64,000 nucleotides of DNA from Vaginimicrobium propionicum (GCF_900155645.1 NZ_LT706985.1:992001-1056000); one strand, 5' to 3'. Positions 25,661-35,819 are shown, counted from the first letter of the stretch. Numbers and translations: made by a program. The notes: generated by a model from the letters alone, not told the origin.

Positions 25661-26875
25661 TTAGAGCGGCCAAACCTCAACCGTCTTGCCGACAGCTAAA
25701 TTATCCGCCTGCTGCGGAACTAAAATCATGCCATCAGCATCGGCTAAGTCACGTAAATTAGCATCAGTCGAGGGCGCAATCGGCGTCACAGCCTCACCAT
25801 CAATACGCGCACACAGCAATTCGCTGACCCCCAACGTTGAAATTACCGATTCGCTCAGTTTTAGCTGCTTCGTGGCAAAACGCTCGGGCAAACCCATTAG
25901 CTTCGCCACGATCGGACGAACAAAAGCCTGGTAGGTGCAGTAGGCCGCAAACGGTTCATAAGGCAGCAAGGCCATCGGAATCGCGTCGTCGCCAATAAGC
26001 CCAAAAGCGATCGCCCCGCCCGGTCTCAAAGCCACCTTGGACGAATCGACCCTGCCCATCTCAGAAACAACATCCAACAACTGTTCGGCACCCAGCCCAG
26101 CTGCAGACACCAACAAGTCAGCACGAATCAATTGGTCACTGACTAAATCACGCAATTGCTCATCAGTGCCAGTAGGAATATCCACTCGCCAAACTTGTGC
26201 TCCGTCAGCGCGCAGAGCAGCAGCGATCAAGTGTGAATTAACTTCACTTATCGCTCGCTGACTAACCGAGGCTACTGAGGAATCAACCACATCTAGGACG
26301 ACAACCCTGGGTCTTGGCCTAGCCATTACTCTGTCGAACCCAGCACCAGCAAGCAAGCCTGAGCGGCGGGCGTCCAGAACTTCACCAGATTTTATCAGCG
26401 TTGTGCCTTCACTCATGGTTGAGCCAGCCACACGAACGTTAAGCCCGGCAGGTACGGGGACGCTAACTGTCAACAACCCATTAGCAACCTCAGCCTCACT
26501 GCGACTAATCACTGAATTAGTAGCACCCGGCAAGGCCATACCAGCTAGCACCTCATGAGCTTCCACTCGGGCCCCTGGGATGGCGAAGGCTGAGCGAACC
26601 GCATAGCCATCAACGGCAGCCAGATCCTGCTCTGGCAGGTTTGTTTGAGCGATAATGTCTTCGCAAACCGACATACCCCAAGCGTCCAGCAGATACATGC
26701 CGAAAGGCGGTAGCGGGTCAATCAGACTCAATAGATAATCACGTTGATCCTCAAGCGAGCGTCTACCCAGTTCGTCCTTTGCAGGTCCGGCAGGCAACTG
26801 CGGCGCTACCTCGATAACATCCGAAGTTTTTTCTACTGGTTGTTGGACAGACTTAGCGCGTCGGAATAAAGCCAT
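25661..26875 (-). CDS. glp: Gephyrin-like molybdotransferase-related protein Glp
   Basis: 404 residues related to MoeA. The N-terminus is MALFRRAKS, followed by a linker, then a MoeA-like core with LPEQDLAAVDGYAVR and LNVRVAGSTMSEGTTLIKSGE. In place of the MoeA active-site runs the protein has SAAGLGAEQ and LLPYEPFAAY, so the molybdenum insertion site looks lost. That agrees with corynebacterial Glp, which binds FtsZ. It lies in the usual setting of 5-FTHF cyclo-ligase, UDP-glucose pyrophosphorylase and a GlpR-like gene. Only 18 bp separate its start from the divergent ligase gene. Confidence 0.82.
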   Translation of the reverse strand: MALFRRAKSVQQPVEKTSDVIEVAPQLPAGPAKDELGRRSLEDQRDYLLSLIDPLPPFGMYLLDAWGMSVCEDIIAQTNLPEQDLAAVDGYAVRSAFAIPGARVEAHEVLAGMALPGATNSVISRSEAEVANGLLTVSVPVPAGLNVRVAGSTMSEGTTLIKSGEVLDARRSGLLAGAGFDRVMARPRPRVVVLDVVDSSVASVSQRAISEVNSHLIAAALRADGAQVWRVDIPTGTDEQLRDLVSDQLIRADLLVSAAGLGAEQLLDVVSEMGRVDSSKVALRPGGAIAFGLIGDDAIPMALLPYEPFAAYCTYQAFVRPIVAKLMGLPERFATKQLKLSESVISTLGVSELLCARIDGEAVTPIAPSTDANLRDLADADGMILVPQQADNLAVGKTVEVWPL

Positions 26876-26893
26876 AAGTCATACGATAGGCGA

Positions 26894-27514
26894 ATGAGTT
26901 TAAGTATCGTCGGCCACCGCGCCGAGGTGCGGGCGCAATCTCGGGCGGCCAGGGAAAAACTTTCTGATTCTTGGCACATTGAGGCCAACCAGCAGAGAAC
27001 CCAGTTTTTGCGTCAAGTTTTAGCCAAACGCAAACACGTAGCCAGCTATCTGTCTATTCCTCCTGAGCCAGATACCATCACTTTTGTCGAATCTTGGTCT
27101 TATCCAGTGCTAGTGCCGGCGTTAAAGCACTATGGACACACCAAAATCCCGCAATGGGCACCCCTGAAAGCTAGGACTTCGGTGGCTACTCAAACCGTTG
27201 AGGGCTGGCATGGGATACCAGAGCCGACGACGAAACCTGTTACCCGGATAGAAAACGTTGACGCCATCGTAGTCTCCGCTTTAGCCGTCGACTCTGCTGG
27301 AAACCGAATAGGCACTGGTGGCGGATGGTTCGACCGCGCTCTGGCTAACCTGAAGCCATCATGTTTGAAGGTGTGCCTAGTTAACTCTTTTGAGGTCATG
27401 GAGCGGATTGTTCCACTGGCTCACGACATTCCAGTTGATGTAGTGATTACTGAGCTAGGGATAATGTGGGCTAACATAAGCACTTCAGTGGCAACAGTGC
27501 CAGCAAGGAAGTGA
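26894..27514 (+). CDS. 5-formyltetrahydrofolate cyclo-ligase
   Basis: Converts 5-formyl-THF to 5,10-methenyl-THF with ATP, salvaging folate in the cytosol. It has 206 residues, with the early Arg-rich helix RAEVRAQSRAAREKL, YLSIPPEPDT, and the signature GTGGGWFDRAL, in which Trp replaces the usual Tyr. It is transcribed divergently from glp and followed at 3 bp by a FmdB-type gene. Confidence 0.92.
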   Translation: MSLSIVGHRAEVRAQSRAAREKLSDSWHIEANQQRTQFLRQVLAKRKHVASYLSIPPEPDTITFVESWSYPVLVPALKHYGHTKIPQWAPLKARTSVATQTVEGWHGIPEPTTKPVTRIENVDAIVVSALAVDSAGNRIGTGGGWFDRALANLKPSCLKVCLVNSFEVMERIVPLAHDIPVDVVITELGIMWANISTSVATVPARK

Positions 27515-27517
27515 AGG

Positions 27518-27799
27518 ATGCCAACCTACGAATACCATTGCAAGGTGTGCGATAACGACCTTGAGGTGTTTCAAAAGTTCAGCGATGACCCACTGACTAC
27601 CTGCCCAAAGTGCCAAGGTGAGTTACGCAGGGTTTTCAGCCCAGCCGGCATAGTCTTTAAGGGTTCAGGCTTCTACTCCACTGATTCCCGTAGCTCTAGC
27701 TCATTTACTGGCTCTTCAAGCAACAAGAGTAAAGAATCAAAAAAGACCAAAGAGGCTAGTAGACCCAAGGATAGCGCCAAGTCTTCAAAAGCTGCCTAA
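27518..27799 (+). CDS. FmdB-family zinc ribbon protein
   Basis: 93 residues: an N-terminal zinc ribbon (MPTYEYHCKVCDNDLEVFQ then TTCPKCQGELRRVF, cysteines in two CxxC pairs), the FKGSGFYSTD motif, and a Ser/Lys-rich tail. Such proteins are common after the 5-FTHF cyclo-ligase gene in actinobacteria. The biochemical role is not settled. Confidence 0.92.
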   Translation: MPTYEYHCKVCDNDLEVFQKFSDDPLTTCPKCQGELRRVFSPAGIVFKGSGFYSTDSRSSSSFTGSSSNKSKESKKTKEASRPKDSAKSSKAA

Positions 27800-27853
27800 A
27801 TTTATGCCTGTGGATAACTGACGAAATAACGCAATATTATCCATAGTGTTAGT

Positions 27854-28477
27854 GTGCAAACCTATCCAGGGCTACGACTACTACCCAAGATTCGCCGACT
27901 CATCCGCTGGCGACGCCGCGAATTAGCAGCGCTAACAGCAGCTTTGGCGGTTTTCGCAGCGCTGAGGGTTCTTAGCCCACCAACTCCTCAAACTTCCGAA
28001 GTGTTAGTTGCCACTCACGATTTGAATGCTGGCACACCCTTGACCGCATCTGACGTCCAAACCGTGCCGATACCCAACGAATACCTACCTCATTCTGCCT
28101 TGTCCGAGGCCGATTCACCATTGGGTCGCACACTAACAGCGAATCTAACCACTGGAACAGTTTTGACTTCGGCAATGGTTTTTTCGTCGCAATCGTCGGC
28201 TGACGAAGAAAAGCTCGTGCCACTAAGGTTTAGTGACCAAGCCGTCGTTGATCTGTTAAAAGTTGGGGACATCATCTCTGTAGTAGCAACAGATCAAGAC
28301 GGCACCAGTCACCAGTTAGCCAGCGGAGTCAGGGTGGCTGCCCTACCCAATGAGCAAGAGAACAGCACTTTCGGCTCAAGTACCGGGGCTTTAGTAGTTG
28401 TTGCTACTGACGCTGCAACCGCAACCACTTTGGCAGCTCAAGCAGCCGTATCAACATTAGGAATTGTTATGGGATAA
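27854..28477 (+). CDS. SAF-domain membrane protein
   Basis: 207 residues from GTG 27854: a basic N-terminus, one helix (about 22-40), then an SAF domain (VLVATHDLNAGTPLTASDVQ) and a CpaB/RcpC-like C-terminal part (KLVPLRFSDQAVVDLLKVGDIISVV). Related proteins assist Flp pilus secretion, but no pilus genes are nearby, so its partner is unknown. Confidence 0.82.
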   Translation: MQTYPGLRLLPKIRRLIRWRRRELAALTAALAVFAALRVLSPPTPQTSEVLVATHDLNAGTPLTASDVQTVPIPNEYLPHSALSEADSPLGRTLTANLTTGTVLTSAMVFSSQSSADEEKLVPLRFSDQAVVDLLKVGDIISVVATDQDGTSHQLASGVRVAALPNEQENSTFGSSTGALVVVATDAATATTLAAQAAVSTLGIVMG

Positions 28478-28545
28478 GACTTGATTCCAGCCAGACTAGG
28501 ACGCTAAATAGCGTCGTGACCTACCCCCTGGTCTAAGTCTGGTCA

Positions 28546-28617
28546 GGTGTGTTTTCACCCCTCGACCCCTAAGAGAAACACACCAAGCGGCGCGTCAGGT
28601 TAGGCTGGCGCGCCGCT
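28546..28617. terminator. Two tandem hairpins between convergent genes
   Basis: GGTGTGTTT/AAACACACC (28546-28584) and AGCGGCGCG/CGCGCCGCT (28586-28617), one base apart. They fill the gap between the SAF gene (plus) and the minus-strand gene ending at 28627, so they probably stop transcription from both sides. Confidence 0.6.
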
Positions 28618-28626
28618 AAACATCCG

Positions 28627-28980
28627 TTAGCCAACTTTTCCATGATGGGGCGGCACCTCAGCTAGCAACGCCCGGTCGTGGGCGTCCAATGGTCTAGACG
28701 CATCTCTTAATCTGGCTGGCTCGCCCAAGCTCAGCTCGACTATCACGGCTTGGGTTACAGCTCGAACCTGAGCGGCAGAGATCTGACCCCGTAAATCAGG
28801 GCTGATTGGGCGCGGCCAGCGCAGAGCATGAGTCTGACACTGCTGTCTAAAACCCTCCAACTCGCTACGCCCCCAACCGCAATGAGCTAAAACCTCAACG
28901 ATCTCGCTCGGCAAGCTAGCTGGCTGATCCGGGAAAACCTGCCCGGTCAGCGCGTATGCTACCGCTCGATAAATGCTCAT
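28627..28980 (-). CDS. Uncharacterised protein coupled to UDP-glucose pyrophosphorylase gene
   Basis: 117 residues starting MSIYRAVAYALTGQVFPD. It is soluble and rich in Ala, Leu and Arg, with a C-terminal LDAHDRALLAEVPPHHGK. No family recognised. Its start overlaps the stop of the pyrophosphorylase gene (ATGA), which argues that it is expressed. Confidence 0.6.
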   Translation of the reverse strand: MSIYRAVAYALTGQVFPDQPASLPSEIVEVLAHCGWGRSELEGFRQQCQTHALRWPRPISPDLRGQISAAQVRAVTQAVIVELSLGEPARLRDASRPLDAHDRALLAEVPPHHGKVG

Positions 28981-30410
28981 TTCTCACCAAGAACAGCGTT
29001 GTCAGCAATAGTTTCTGGGTGCGCAGCATCTAGATCCACGTCTCCAACAATTTTTACTCCCGTCCCGAAAGCGACATCACCGTGCACCCTCAGGCTGTGA
29101 GCGTCGCGTAGCGATAGCGGATGTGGAATGCGGGCATCAAAATCGTCGATTAGTTGGTAATAGTCTGGGTCGAGATCTACCGCTGGAATATTATCCGTCG
29201 CTGAAATCAGTTGATAAGAGCTAGTGTCTAACTCGTAGCAATCAGATCTGAGCAGCAGCAACTCATTCATTTTTTTCACTGGGATGAAACGCGCTCGCGA
29301 AACCTCGATAACGCTGGCGCGCTCGAACACCTCCACGGCTGTTCCCATCGCCGTCTCGATCTGGATAACTTTCGGGCTAGCATCATCAGTTGGGTCAACC
29401 GTTTTTGTGTTACGAATAAGCGGCAAACCCAACACCGACCCGCGACTATCGAGAGCAGATTTTAAGGCAGCCAAATCAATCCATAAACTATTCGTATTGA
29501 AATACGGGTGACGGCGCACATCAGTGAAATGCTGCTCATCTTCTGGCGCTGTTTGAGCTAATTCTCGCAAAATAATTTTTCCGTCAGCTTTGCGGCGGGC
29601 AAGATGACCGCCCTTTCGATCATTTACCGTCCGCTGACACACCTCAACCGCGAAATCCGCCTTAGTGGAAGCAAACCAGCCGGCAAGTTTGGGGCTAGGT
29701 GCAGCACCTAGGTTGTCCACATTAGAGATGGCCGCATACTCAAATCCGGCAGCTATGAGCTGATCTAGGACACCCGAATCATAAAACGACGGAAAAATGT
29801 CGCCGTGGCCAGGCGGGCACCATTCCAAATCTGGGTTCGCCTGCCAAGTGACCGGCTCTAAAGTATCTGCCAGAAGTTTTGGCTCCATTGACTGTTCAAA
29901 ATCAATCGGCAACCCGGCCACCGCAAGATTTTTATATTGAGATAAATGTTTTAGGCAAGAGGCTCGGGTAGCAAATGAATGCATGAACAATATCGGCAAC
30001 CTAACCTGGTAGCGTTTGCGAGCAGCAAGCACCTGGCGCACACACACATCTAAGAAAGTTAATCCATCTCTAACCTGGAGCAATGATTTCGGCCCACTTA
30101 ACCCCATAGATGTTCCAAGACCACCATTGAGCTTTATCACTACAGTTTTAGCGAGAGCTTGTGCACAAATATCTTCGTCAAATTGAAGGTGACCATAAAA
30201 AGGTATTCCAGCCAAAGGGGCAATGGCCGATTCCTCAATAATGCCTGTAACTCCAGATTCTAACTGCTGGTAGTAATAGGTGAAACTGTCTATCGCGGCG
30301 GCCCCCACTCCGGCAGCGCGCATCTTGACCAAGCTCGCCTCAAGGCCACTCTTACTCATAGCCTTAACGCTATCCCAATCTTGGCAAGCCTTATCTAGAC
30401 TTTGGGACAA
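28977..30410 (-). CDS. UTP-glucose-1-phosphate uridylyltransferase (UGP2-type)
   Basis: Makes UDP-glucose for wall polymers and glycolipids. 477 residues with the nucleotide-binding motif KLNGGLGTSMGLSGPKSL (93-110), ISNVDNLG, and a C-terminal left-handed beta-helix-like part ending VDLDAAHPETIADNAVLG. This is the UDPGP family also found in eukaryotes, not GalU of proteobacteria. It sits in the glp neighbourhood, as is common in actinobacteria. Confidence 0.92.
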   Translation of the reverse strand: MSQSLDKACQDWDSVKAMSKSGLEASLVKMRAAGVGAAAIDSFTYYYQQLESGVTGIIEESAIAPLAGIPFYGHLQFDEDICAQALAKTVVIKLNGGLGTSMGLSGPKSLLQVRDGLTFLDVCVRQVLAARKRYQVRLPILFMHSFATRASCLKHLSQYKNLAVAGLPIDFEQSMEPKLLADTLEPVTWQANPDLEWCPPGHGDIFPSFYDSGVLDQLIAAGFEYAAISNVDNLGAAPSPKLAGWFASTKADFAVEVCQRTVNDRKGGHLARRKADGKIILRELAQTAPEDEQHFTDVRRHPYFNTNSLWIDLAALKSALDSRGSVLGLPLIRNTKTVDPTDDASPKVIQIETAMGTAVEVFERASVIEVSRARFIPVKKMNELLLLRSDCYELDTSSYQLISATDNIPAVDLDPDYYQLIDDFDARIPHPLSLRDAHSLRVHGDVAFGTGVKIVGDVDLDAAHPETIADNAVLGEK

Positions 30411-30440
30411 ACAGTCCTACCGACTAGGATTAGGCGAGTT

Positions 30441-30513
30441 GGCCTCGTAGCTCAGGGGATAGAGCAGCGGTTTCCTAAACCGCGTGCCGCAGGTTCGATT
30501 CCTGCCGGGGCCG
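30441..30513 (+). tRNA. tRNA-Arg (CCT)
   Basis: 73 nt with acceptor stem GGCCTCG/CGGGGCC, D-arm GCTCAGGGGATAGAGC, anticodon loop TTCCTAA (CCT) and T-arm GCAGG-TTCGATT-CCTGC. Reads AGG. No encoded CCA. Confidence 0.95.
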
Positions 30514-30550
30514 CCTGGTGACGACTCGGAGCACAAAGTCGCAATTAATA

Positions 30551-30596
30551 AAAGGCTGCCGGTCGCTAAACAAATGCAACCAACAGCCTTTTATTT
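30551..30596 (+). terminator. Terminator after tRNA-Arg
   Basis: AAAAGGCTG pairs with CAGCCTTTT and is followed by ATTTAG. It also closes the minus-strand purL from the other side. Confidence 0.65.
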
Positions 30597-30619
30597 AGTT
30601 GACTAACACTAAGTTAAAG

Positions 30620-32869
30620 CTAGCTTTCCATCGCGTTATAAATGGGCGCCGATTTTGCTGTCGCTAACTCATCGAGAGATAACTCAAACACCCCTTCAAC
30701 AACGAGTTTTTCGTCAGCGATAGTCTCCCCTATACGAGCCATAACCACCTCATGGTCAAGGCATGCCTGCTCGAACTGCTCCCATTTTTCAGCCGGGACG
30801 GACACCATAGCACGCGCTGGGGTCTCAGAAAATAGCGTGGTCACAGCATCTAAACCAGCCTGCGGCAATCGGACGCTAGCACCGACTCGGTTAGCCAAAC
30901 ATGACTCAACCAATGCGATAGCCAGTCCACCCTCAGAAAGGTCGTGAGCACTGCTTAATACCTCGGTCTGGGATCTGACCAGCCGACCAAGGCGTTGCTC
31001 GGCATCCAGATTCGGCATGGGTGGCATCCCACCCAAATGGTCGTGGATAACCTCAGACCAGGCGCTAGCGCCTAACTCCAGCTTCGTCTCTCCCAGTAGC
31101 GCAATAATTTCTCCAGGCTTGGCGAAACCAAACCGTACCCGCTTAGTGACATCGTCAATAACACCAAGAGTGCCGATTAGCGGAGTCGGATAGATGTCTA
31201 CCCCATCAGTGTTGTTGTAGAACGACACATTACCGCCAGTAACAGCGATACCGAGCTTGCGGCAGCCGTCCACAATACCTAGGATCGCTTCCACAAATTG
31301 CCACATGACTTCGGGATTCTCAGGAGAACCGAAGTTAAGGCAGTCGGTGATAGCGACCGGCTCGGCACCAGTGATGGCAACATTTCGGTAGCTTTCAGAC
31401 AATGCCAGCTGTGCACCTAGATATGGATTCAAATAGGCATAACGTCCGTTGGCGTCAGTAGCTATAGCAACGCCGAGATTCGTTTTCTCGTCAATACGAA
31501 TCATTCCGGCATCTTCAGGCTGAGCAAGCACTGTATTGCCACGCACGAAACGGTCATATTGGTCGGTAATCCAAGACCTATCGCACAAATTAGGCGAAGA
31601 CACTAGCTTCAATACCTGGTCAGCTATCGTCTCGTTATCACGCGGCAAGCGATTAGCATCATCTGCATTTAGCTCATCAATCCAATCAGGACGTTTACTC
31701 GGGCGATCATAGACCGGGCCATCATGGGCAACCGTTGCTGGATCCACATCAACAATGACTTCCCCATGCCATGTAATAGTCAGCCTGTCACCCTCAACAA
31801 TCTCGCCGATAGCGGTGGCAGAAACATCCCATTTTCGGCAGATCTTCATAAACCCGTCAAAATCTTCTGGGCGCACTATAGCCATCATGCGTTCTTGAGA
31901 TTCGCTCATCAGAATCTCTTCAGGGCTCATCGTGTAGTCCCTCAAGGGCACCTTATCGAGCTCGCAAGCCATTCCTGAGCCGCCAGCAGAAGCTAATTCG
32001 CTCGTCGCACATGAGATACCGGCAGCGCCGAAGTCTTGAATAGCTGAAACAACGCCGGCTGCCAGTAATTCGAGAGTGCATTCGATAAGCAGTTTTTCGG
32101 TGAACGGATCACCAACTTGGACTGCCGGACGCTTAGAGGAATCGACATCCTCGAAAGTTTCTGAAGCCAAGATCGAAGCTCCACCAATGCCGTCAGCACC
32201 AGTAGCGGAACCGAACAGCACAACGAGATTGCCTACCCCAGAAGCTTTCGCGAACTTTAACTGCTCGTGACGCATAACACCAACGCAAGTCGCGTTGACT
32301 AGCGGATTACCTACATATGAAGAGTCAAAAATTGTTTCGCCACCAATATTCGGCAAGCCTAGACAGTTCCCGTAACCGCCTACACCAGCTACCACGCCTG
32401 GCAACACTCGCTTAGTATCAGGAGCATCAAGTGAGCCGAACCGCAACGAGTCCATCACCGCTATCGGGCGCGCACCCATAGCCAAAATATCTCTCACAAT
32501 GCCACCAACACCGGTAGCAGCACCCTGATAAGGCTCAACATAGCTAGGGTGATTGTGCGATTCCGTCTTGAACGTCACCGCATATCCTTGGCCGACATCT
32601 ACCGCGCCAGCGTTATCCCCGATACCAGCTAGCAGCGGGCCGCGCGGCGTGGTTTGCGGCAAGTCAGCAAATTTACGTAAGTGAATCTTCGACGATTTAT
32701 ATGAGCAGTGCTCCGACCACATAACCGAGTACATCGCCAATTCGGCACCCGTTGGACGCCTGCCGAGCAATTCGCGAATGCGGTCATATTCTTCAGCCTT
32801 CAAACCCAAAGCCTCCCAGGGTTGCTCCTGGTCAGGGGTTTTAGCAGCATTTTCGACGGTGTCTAGCAC
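30620..32869 (-). CDS. purL: Phosphoribosylformylglycinamidine synthase subunit PurL
   Basis: Large ATP-dependent subunit that converts FGAR to FGAM in purine synthesis, taking ammonia from PurQ. 749 residues, the small type of PurL typical of Gram-positive bacteria. Visible are [10 protein letters not shown] near 50 and [20 protein letters not shown] near 97, two AIRS-like halves, and [13 protein letters not shown] near the C-terminus. It starts 11 bp after purQ in the purC-purS-purQ-purL order. Confidence 0.97.
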   Translation of the reverse strand: MLDTVENAAKTPDQEQPWEALGLKAEEYDRIRELLGRRPTGAELAMYSVMWSEHCSYKSSKIHLRKFADLPQTTPRGPLLAGIGDNAGAVDVGQGYAVTFKTESHNHPSYVEPYQGAATGVGGIVRDILAMGARPIAVMDSLRFGSLDAPDTKRVLPGVVAGVGGYGNCLGLPNIGGETIFDSSYVGNPLVNATCVGVMRHEQLKFAKASGVGNLVVLFGSATGADGIGGASILASETFEDVDSSKRPAVQVGDPFTEKLLIECTLELLAAGVVSAIQDFGAAGISCATSELASAGGSGMACELDKVPLRDYTMSPEEILMSESQERMMAIVRPEDFDGFMKICRKWDVSATAIGEIVEGDRLTITWHGEVIVDVDPATVAHDGPVYDRPSKRPDWIDELNADDANRLPRDNETIADQVLKLVSSPNLCDRSWITDQYDRFVRGNTVLAQPEDAGMIRIDEKTNLGVAIATDANGRYAYLNPYLGAQLALSESYRNVAITGAEPVAITDCLNFGSPENPEVMWQFVEAILGIVDGCRKLGIAVTGGNVSFYNNTDGVDIYPTPLIGTLGVIDDVTKRVRFGFAKPGEIIALLGETKLELGASAWSEVIHDHLGGMPPMPNLDAEQRLGRLVRSQTEVLSSAHDLSEGGLAIALVESCLANRVGASVRLPQAGLDAVTTLFSETPARAMVSVPAEKWEQFEQACLDHEVVMARIGETIADEKLVVEGVFELSLDELATAKSAPIYNAMES

Positions 32870-32880
32870 ACTAACCTCTC

Positions 32881-33558
32881 TTATATCCCACTGCGCTGCA
32901 AGAAGCCCAGCGCGGACGCAAAGAAACCAAGCCCATCCAAGGATTCCCCACTCAACGACTCCACATTATGTTCCGGGTGTGGCATTAACCCGACGACATT
33001 GCCGCGCTCGTTGGTGATACCAGCAATATCATTGACCGATCCATTCGGATTATCTAGATAACGGAAAACGACCTGATTGTTTTCCTCTAGCTTATGAACA
33101 GTCTCAGCGTCTGCTTGATAATTGCCTTCACCATTCTTTAAGACGATAGAAATCTCTTGGCCTTGCTGAAAAGCGCATGTCCACACAGTGTCTACCGTTT
33201 CGACGCGCAACCGCTGCGGACGACAAACAAACTTCATGCCGACATTTCGTATCATCGCGCCATCTAACAGGTGAGCCTCGCACAGCATCTGGAAGCCATT
33301 GCAGATCCCCAGCACGGGCAAACCATTATTTGCGCGGGTGATTATCTCGTCCATTATGGGAGCGAACCTAGCGATTGCCCCGGCACGCAGATAATCGCCG
33401 TAACTGAATCCGCCCGGCAGAATCACCGCATCCACATCAGCCAAAGTGTCCGAAGCGTGCCACAGCGAAATTGGCTCTGCACCAGCCAGACGCACTGCAC
33501 GCAATGCATCGTGATCGTCGAGCGAGCCAGGGAATGTAACTACCCCAATTCGGGTCAT
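32881..33558 (-). CDS. purQ: FGAM synthase glutaminase subunit PurQ
   Basis: Releases ammonia from glutamine for PurL. 225 residues, a class I amidotransferase with nucleophile C86 in [11 protein letters not shown] and the catalytic His/Glu in [10 protein letters not shown]. Overlaps purS by four bases. Confidence 0.97.
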   Translation of the reverse strand: MTRIGVVTFPGSLDDHDALRAVRLAGAEPISLWHASDTLADVDAVILPGGFSYGDYLRAGAIARFAPIMDEIITRANNGLPVLGICNGFQMLCEAHLLDGAMIRNVGMKFVCRPQRLRVETVDTVWTCAFQQGQEISIVLKNGEGNYQADAETVHKLEENNQVVFRYLDNPNGSVNDIAGITNERGNVVGLMPHPEHNVESLSGESLDGLGFFASALGFLQRSGI

Positions 33559-33893
33559 GACTCCACCCGTACCTCAAATTTCTCGATTACCGTGTTGGCA
33601 AGCAGTTTTTCTGCAGCCTGACGGATTTGTTCGAGACGTTCGTCGGTTATCGGCCCGTCCACACTGATTTCAAACCTTTTACCTTGACGCACGCTCAAAC
33701 CATCGAACCCGAGTCGAACCAAGGAGGCTGAAACCGCTTTTCCTTGCGGATCCAGAATCTCTGGTTTAGGCATTACGTCCACGACCACTATGCGGGCAGT
33801 ATTTTTGTCTTCTGCCACTGATTGAGGAGCCGCCTCAGACTCAACTAGCTCAGTCTTTGCTGGCGCCGATTTCGGCCTAGAGAATAAACCCAT
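33555..33893 (-). CDS. purS: FGAM synthase subunit PurS with N-terminal extension
   Basis: Small subunit that couples PurL and PurQ. The last 80 residues are a normal PurS ([26 protein letters not shown]). The first 33 or so, starting MGLFSRPKS and followed by an acidic linker, are extra; the family is usually 80-90 residues. An alternative shorter start is not obvious. The extension resembles the first residues of Glp (MALFRRAKS). Confidence 0.92.
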   Translation of the reverse strand: MGLFSRPKSAPAKTELVESEAAPQSVAEDKNTARIVVVDVMPKPEILDPQGKAVSASLVRLGFDGLSVRQGKRFEISVDGPITDERLEQIRQAAEKLLANTVIEKFEVRVES

Positions 33894-33902
33894 ACCTATA
33901 CC

Positions 33903-34754
33903 TTAAAGCACCTGACCAGTAAGACGCTTGTAGGCGTCCCGATATCTGCCCAGGGTTGCGTCAATTACTGCTTGTGGTAAAGGTGGTGGAGTCGATTTTT
34001 TATCCCACCTGGACTCATTGGCCAACCAATCGCGCAGATACTGCTTGTCGAAACTATGTAACTGATGGTTTCGGTAATCTTGATCATCCCAATACCTAGA
34101 AGAATCGGGAGTTAACACCTCGTCAGCCAAGACGAGGGTGCCATCGGTGCGCCGCCCAAACTCGAATTTCGTATCCGCAAGAATCAACCCTTTATCTTGA
34201 CATATGTCGGCTGCTTTACGGTAGATCGCGATCGATGCGTCCCGAAGCTCGTTAGCACTCTGATGGCCAACCATGTCTACTAGCTGCTCAAAGCTGATGT
34301 TTTCGTCATGACAACCAACCTCAGCTTTTGCTGCCGGTGTAAAAATTGGCTCCGCTAGTCGGTCGCCGTCAGCCAATCCACTAGGCAATTTTATACCGCA
34401 CACAGTTTGTGAACGTTGATATTCCTGCCAACCAGAACCCGTCAAATATCCACGAACTACAGCCTCGACGGGGATCATGTTAAGTTTTTCCACTACCATT
34501 GCACGACCAGCAACAAGCTCAGGCACGTCAGTAGAAATCAAATGGTTATCTACCCCAAGCTGGTCAAACCACCACTTCGTTAGCTGGGTAAGAATGACGC
34601 CTTTGCCTGGAATTTTAGAACTCAGCACATAGTCGAAAGCTGACACATTGTCGGTGGCAACCATCAACATCTGCTGCGGGTCGGGCATTTGATAGAGTTC
34701 ACGCACCTTGCCAGCGTGAATGAGCGGCAAACCTAGGGCGGCATATTGAGTCAT
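33903..34754 (-). CDS. purC: Phosphoribosylaminoimidazole-succinocarboxamide synthase
   Basis: Joins aspartate to CAIR with ATP in purine synthesis. About 283 residues with KVRELY, DNVSAFDYVL, VVRGYLTGSGW and DTKFEFG. ATG 34754 is chosen (AGGATT upstream) over an upstream TTG at 34778. First gene of the purC-purS-purQ-purL run. Confidence 0.96.
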   Translation of the reverse strand: MTQYAALGLPLIHAGKVRELYQMPDPQQMLMVATDNVSAFDYVLSSKIPGKGVILTQLTKWWFDQLGVDNHLISTDVPELVAGRAMVVEKLNMIPVEAVVRGYLTGSGWQEYQRSQTVCGIKLPSGLADGDRLAEPIFTPAAKAEVGCHDENISFEQLVDMVGHQSANELRDASIAIYRKAADICQDKGLILADTKFEFGRRTDGTLVLADEVLTPDSSRYWDDQDYRNHQLHSFDKQYLRDWLANESRWDKKSTPPPLPQAVIDATLGRYRDAYKRLTGQVL

Positions 34755-34856
34755 GTCATGAATCCTACGCGCGGCCAACCACTATATGTGCATTGCAATG
34801 CCTAGACTTATTCGTCAGTAATGTTATAGGGACGTTACATTGTCAGGAGGTGACAG

Positions 34857-35819
34857 TTGTCTCACCAAACAGTCGTGTTGATTTTGGGAGCACTAACCTT
34901 CACCCTCGCCAGTTTGCTCGCTTTTTGGGTGCGCAAAGGACGTTTCGTTGAAACTGCACCCGAACCCCTAAAACGGCTACTACCGGCTATTCCTAACGAT
35001 CTACCGCCCGCCGGCATCAAACCAGCAATAGTTAAACCCTTGCGCGGCCAACCGGTAACCACCAAAGATCTTCTAATCACCATCGTTGACCTAGCCACAA
35101 GGGGATTCATTCGCATTAAGCCCCTTACCGAAGATGGGAAACAATATGATTGGGCGCTCAGCGCTACCGGGAAAACTAGCCAAGATTTGGCTGACTTTGA
35201 GCAAACCCTGCTGTCTGCTTTTAGCCCAGAACGCTCCCCAATCACGGTCTCACGGTTATTGATTGACCCTACCCAACCAGTTCAAACGGCGCGCCGCCAG
35301 CTGGTTGCCGAATTGGAAGCAAAGGACTGGATTGAATCAGAGCGTGGCCACCACAATCCTTGGGGTATCTGCGGGGCAAGTATCTTGTTAATCGGCATTG
35401 TGTTAACGGTTGCCATGATTATCGACTGGCTGGCATCAGCAAACCTGTTAGGCGTTATTGGGGCTATCATGCTAGCTGCCGCCGGTGGCGTCTTGGCGTC
35501 TTTAGGGCGCGGCTGGCATCCACCTGAAAGCGTCGAAGAGATTTGTTCTCAACTGGATATCTATGCCGAACATTTGTATAAATATGACCCAGCTAAATTG
35601 AAGATGTCGCTGGCACCAACACAATTTTCCAAAGACCTACCGTGGGCTATTCAGCTTGGAGTCGGCAAAGACTTCGGAGCAGGATACGACAAGCTTTACC
35701 GACAGGCCGCATCTTGGGGACAAATTTCCAAGATGGTACTGGATTGGTTAGACACTGATGCCCCGTACTCGCCGTCCGAAGTTGTAGAGACGGTTACCGC
35801 ACTGACTTCAGCTAGTTAA
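34857..35819 (+). CDS. DUF2207-like membrane protein
   Basis: 320 residues from TTG 34857, which has a near-perfect AGGAGGT 6 bases upstream. It has one N-terminal helix (VVLILGALTFTLASLLAFWV) and two central helices (about 172-215). Its cytosolic parts resemble the C-terminal half of DUF2207 proteins, with PVTTKDLLITIVDLATRGFI and YDKLYRQAASWG. It lacks the DUF2207 N-terminal domain. Function unknown. It is embedded among purine genes but on the opposite strand. Confidence 0.7.
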   Translation: MSHQTVVLILGALTFTLASLLAFWVRKGRFVETAPEPLKRLLPAIPNDLPPAGIKPAIVKPLRGQPVTTKDLLITIVDLATRGFIRIKPLTEDGKQYDWALSATGKTSQDLADFEQTLLSAFSPERSPITVSRLLIDPTQPVQTARRQLVAELEAKDWIESERGHHNPWGICGASILLIGIVLTVAMIIDWLASANLLGVIGAIMLAAAGGVLASLGRGWHPPESVEEICSQLDIYAEHLYKYDPAKLKMSLAPTQFSKDLPWAIQLGVGKDFGAGYDKLYRQAASWGQISKMVLDWLDTDAPYSPSEVVETVTALTSAS

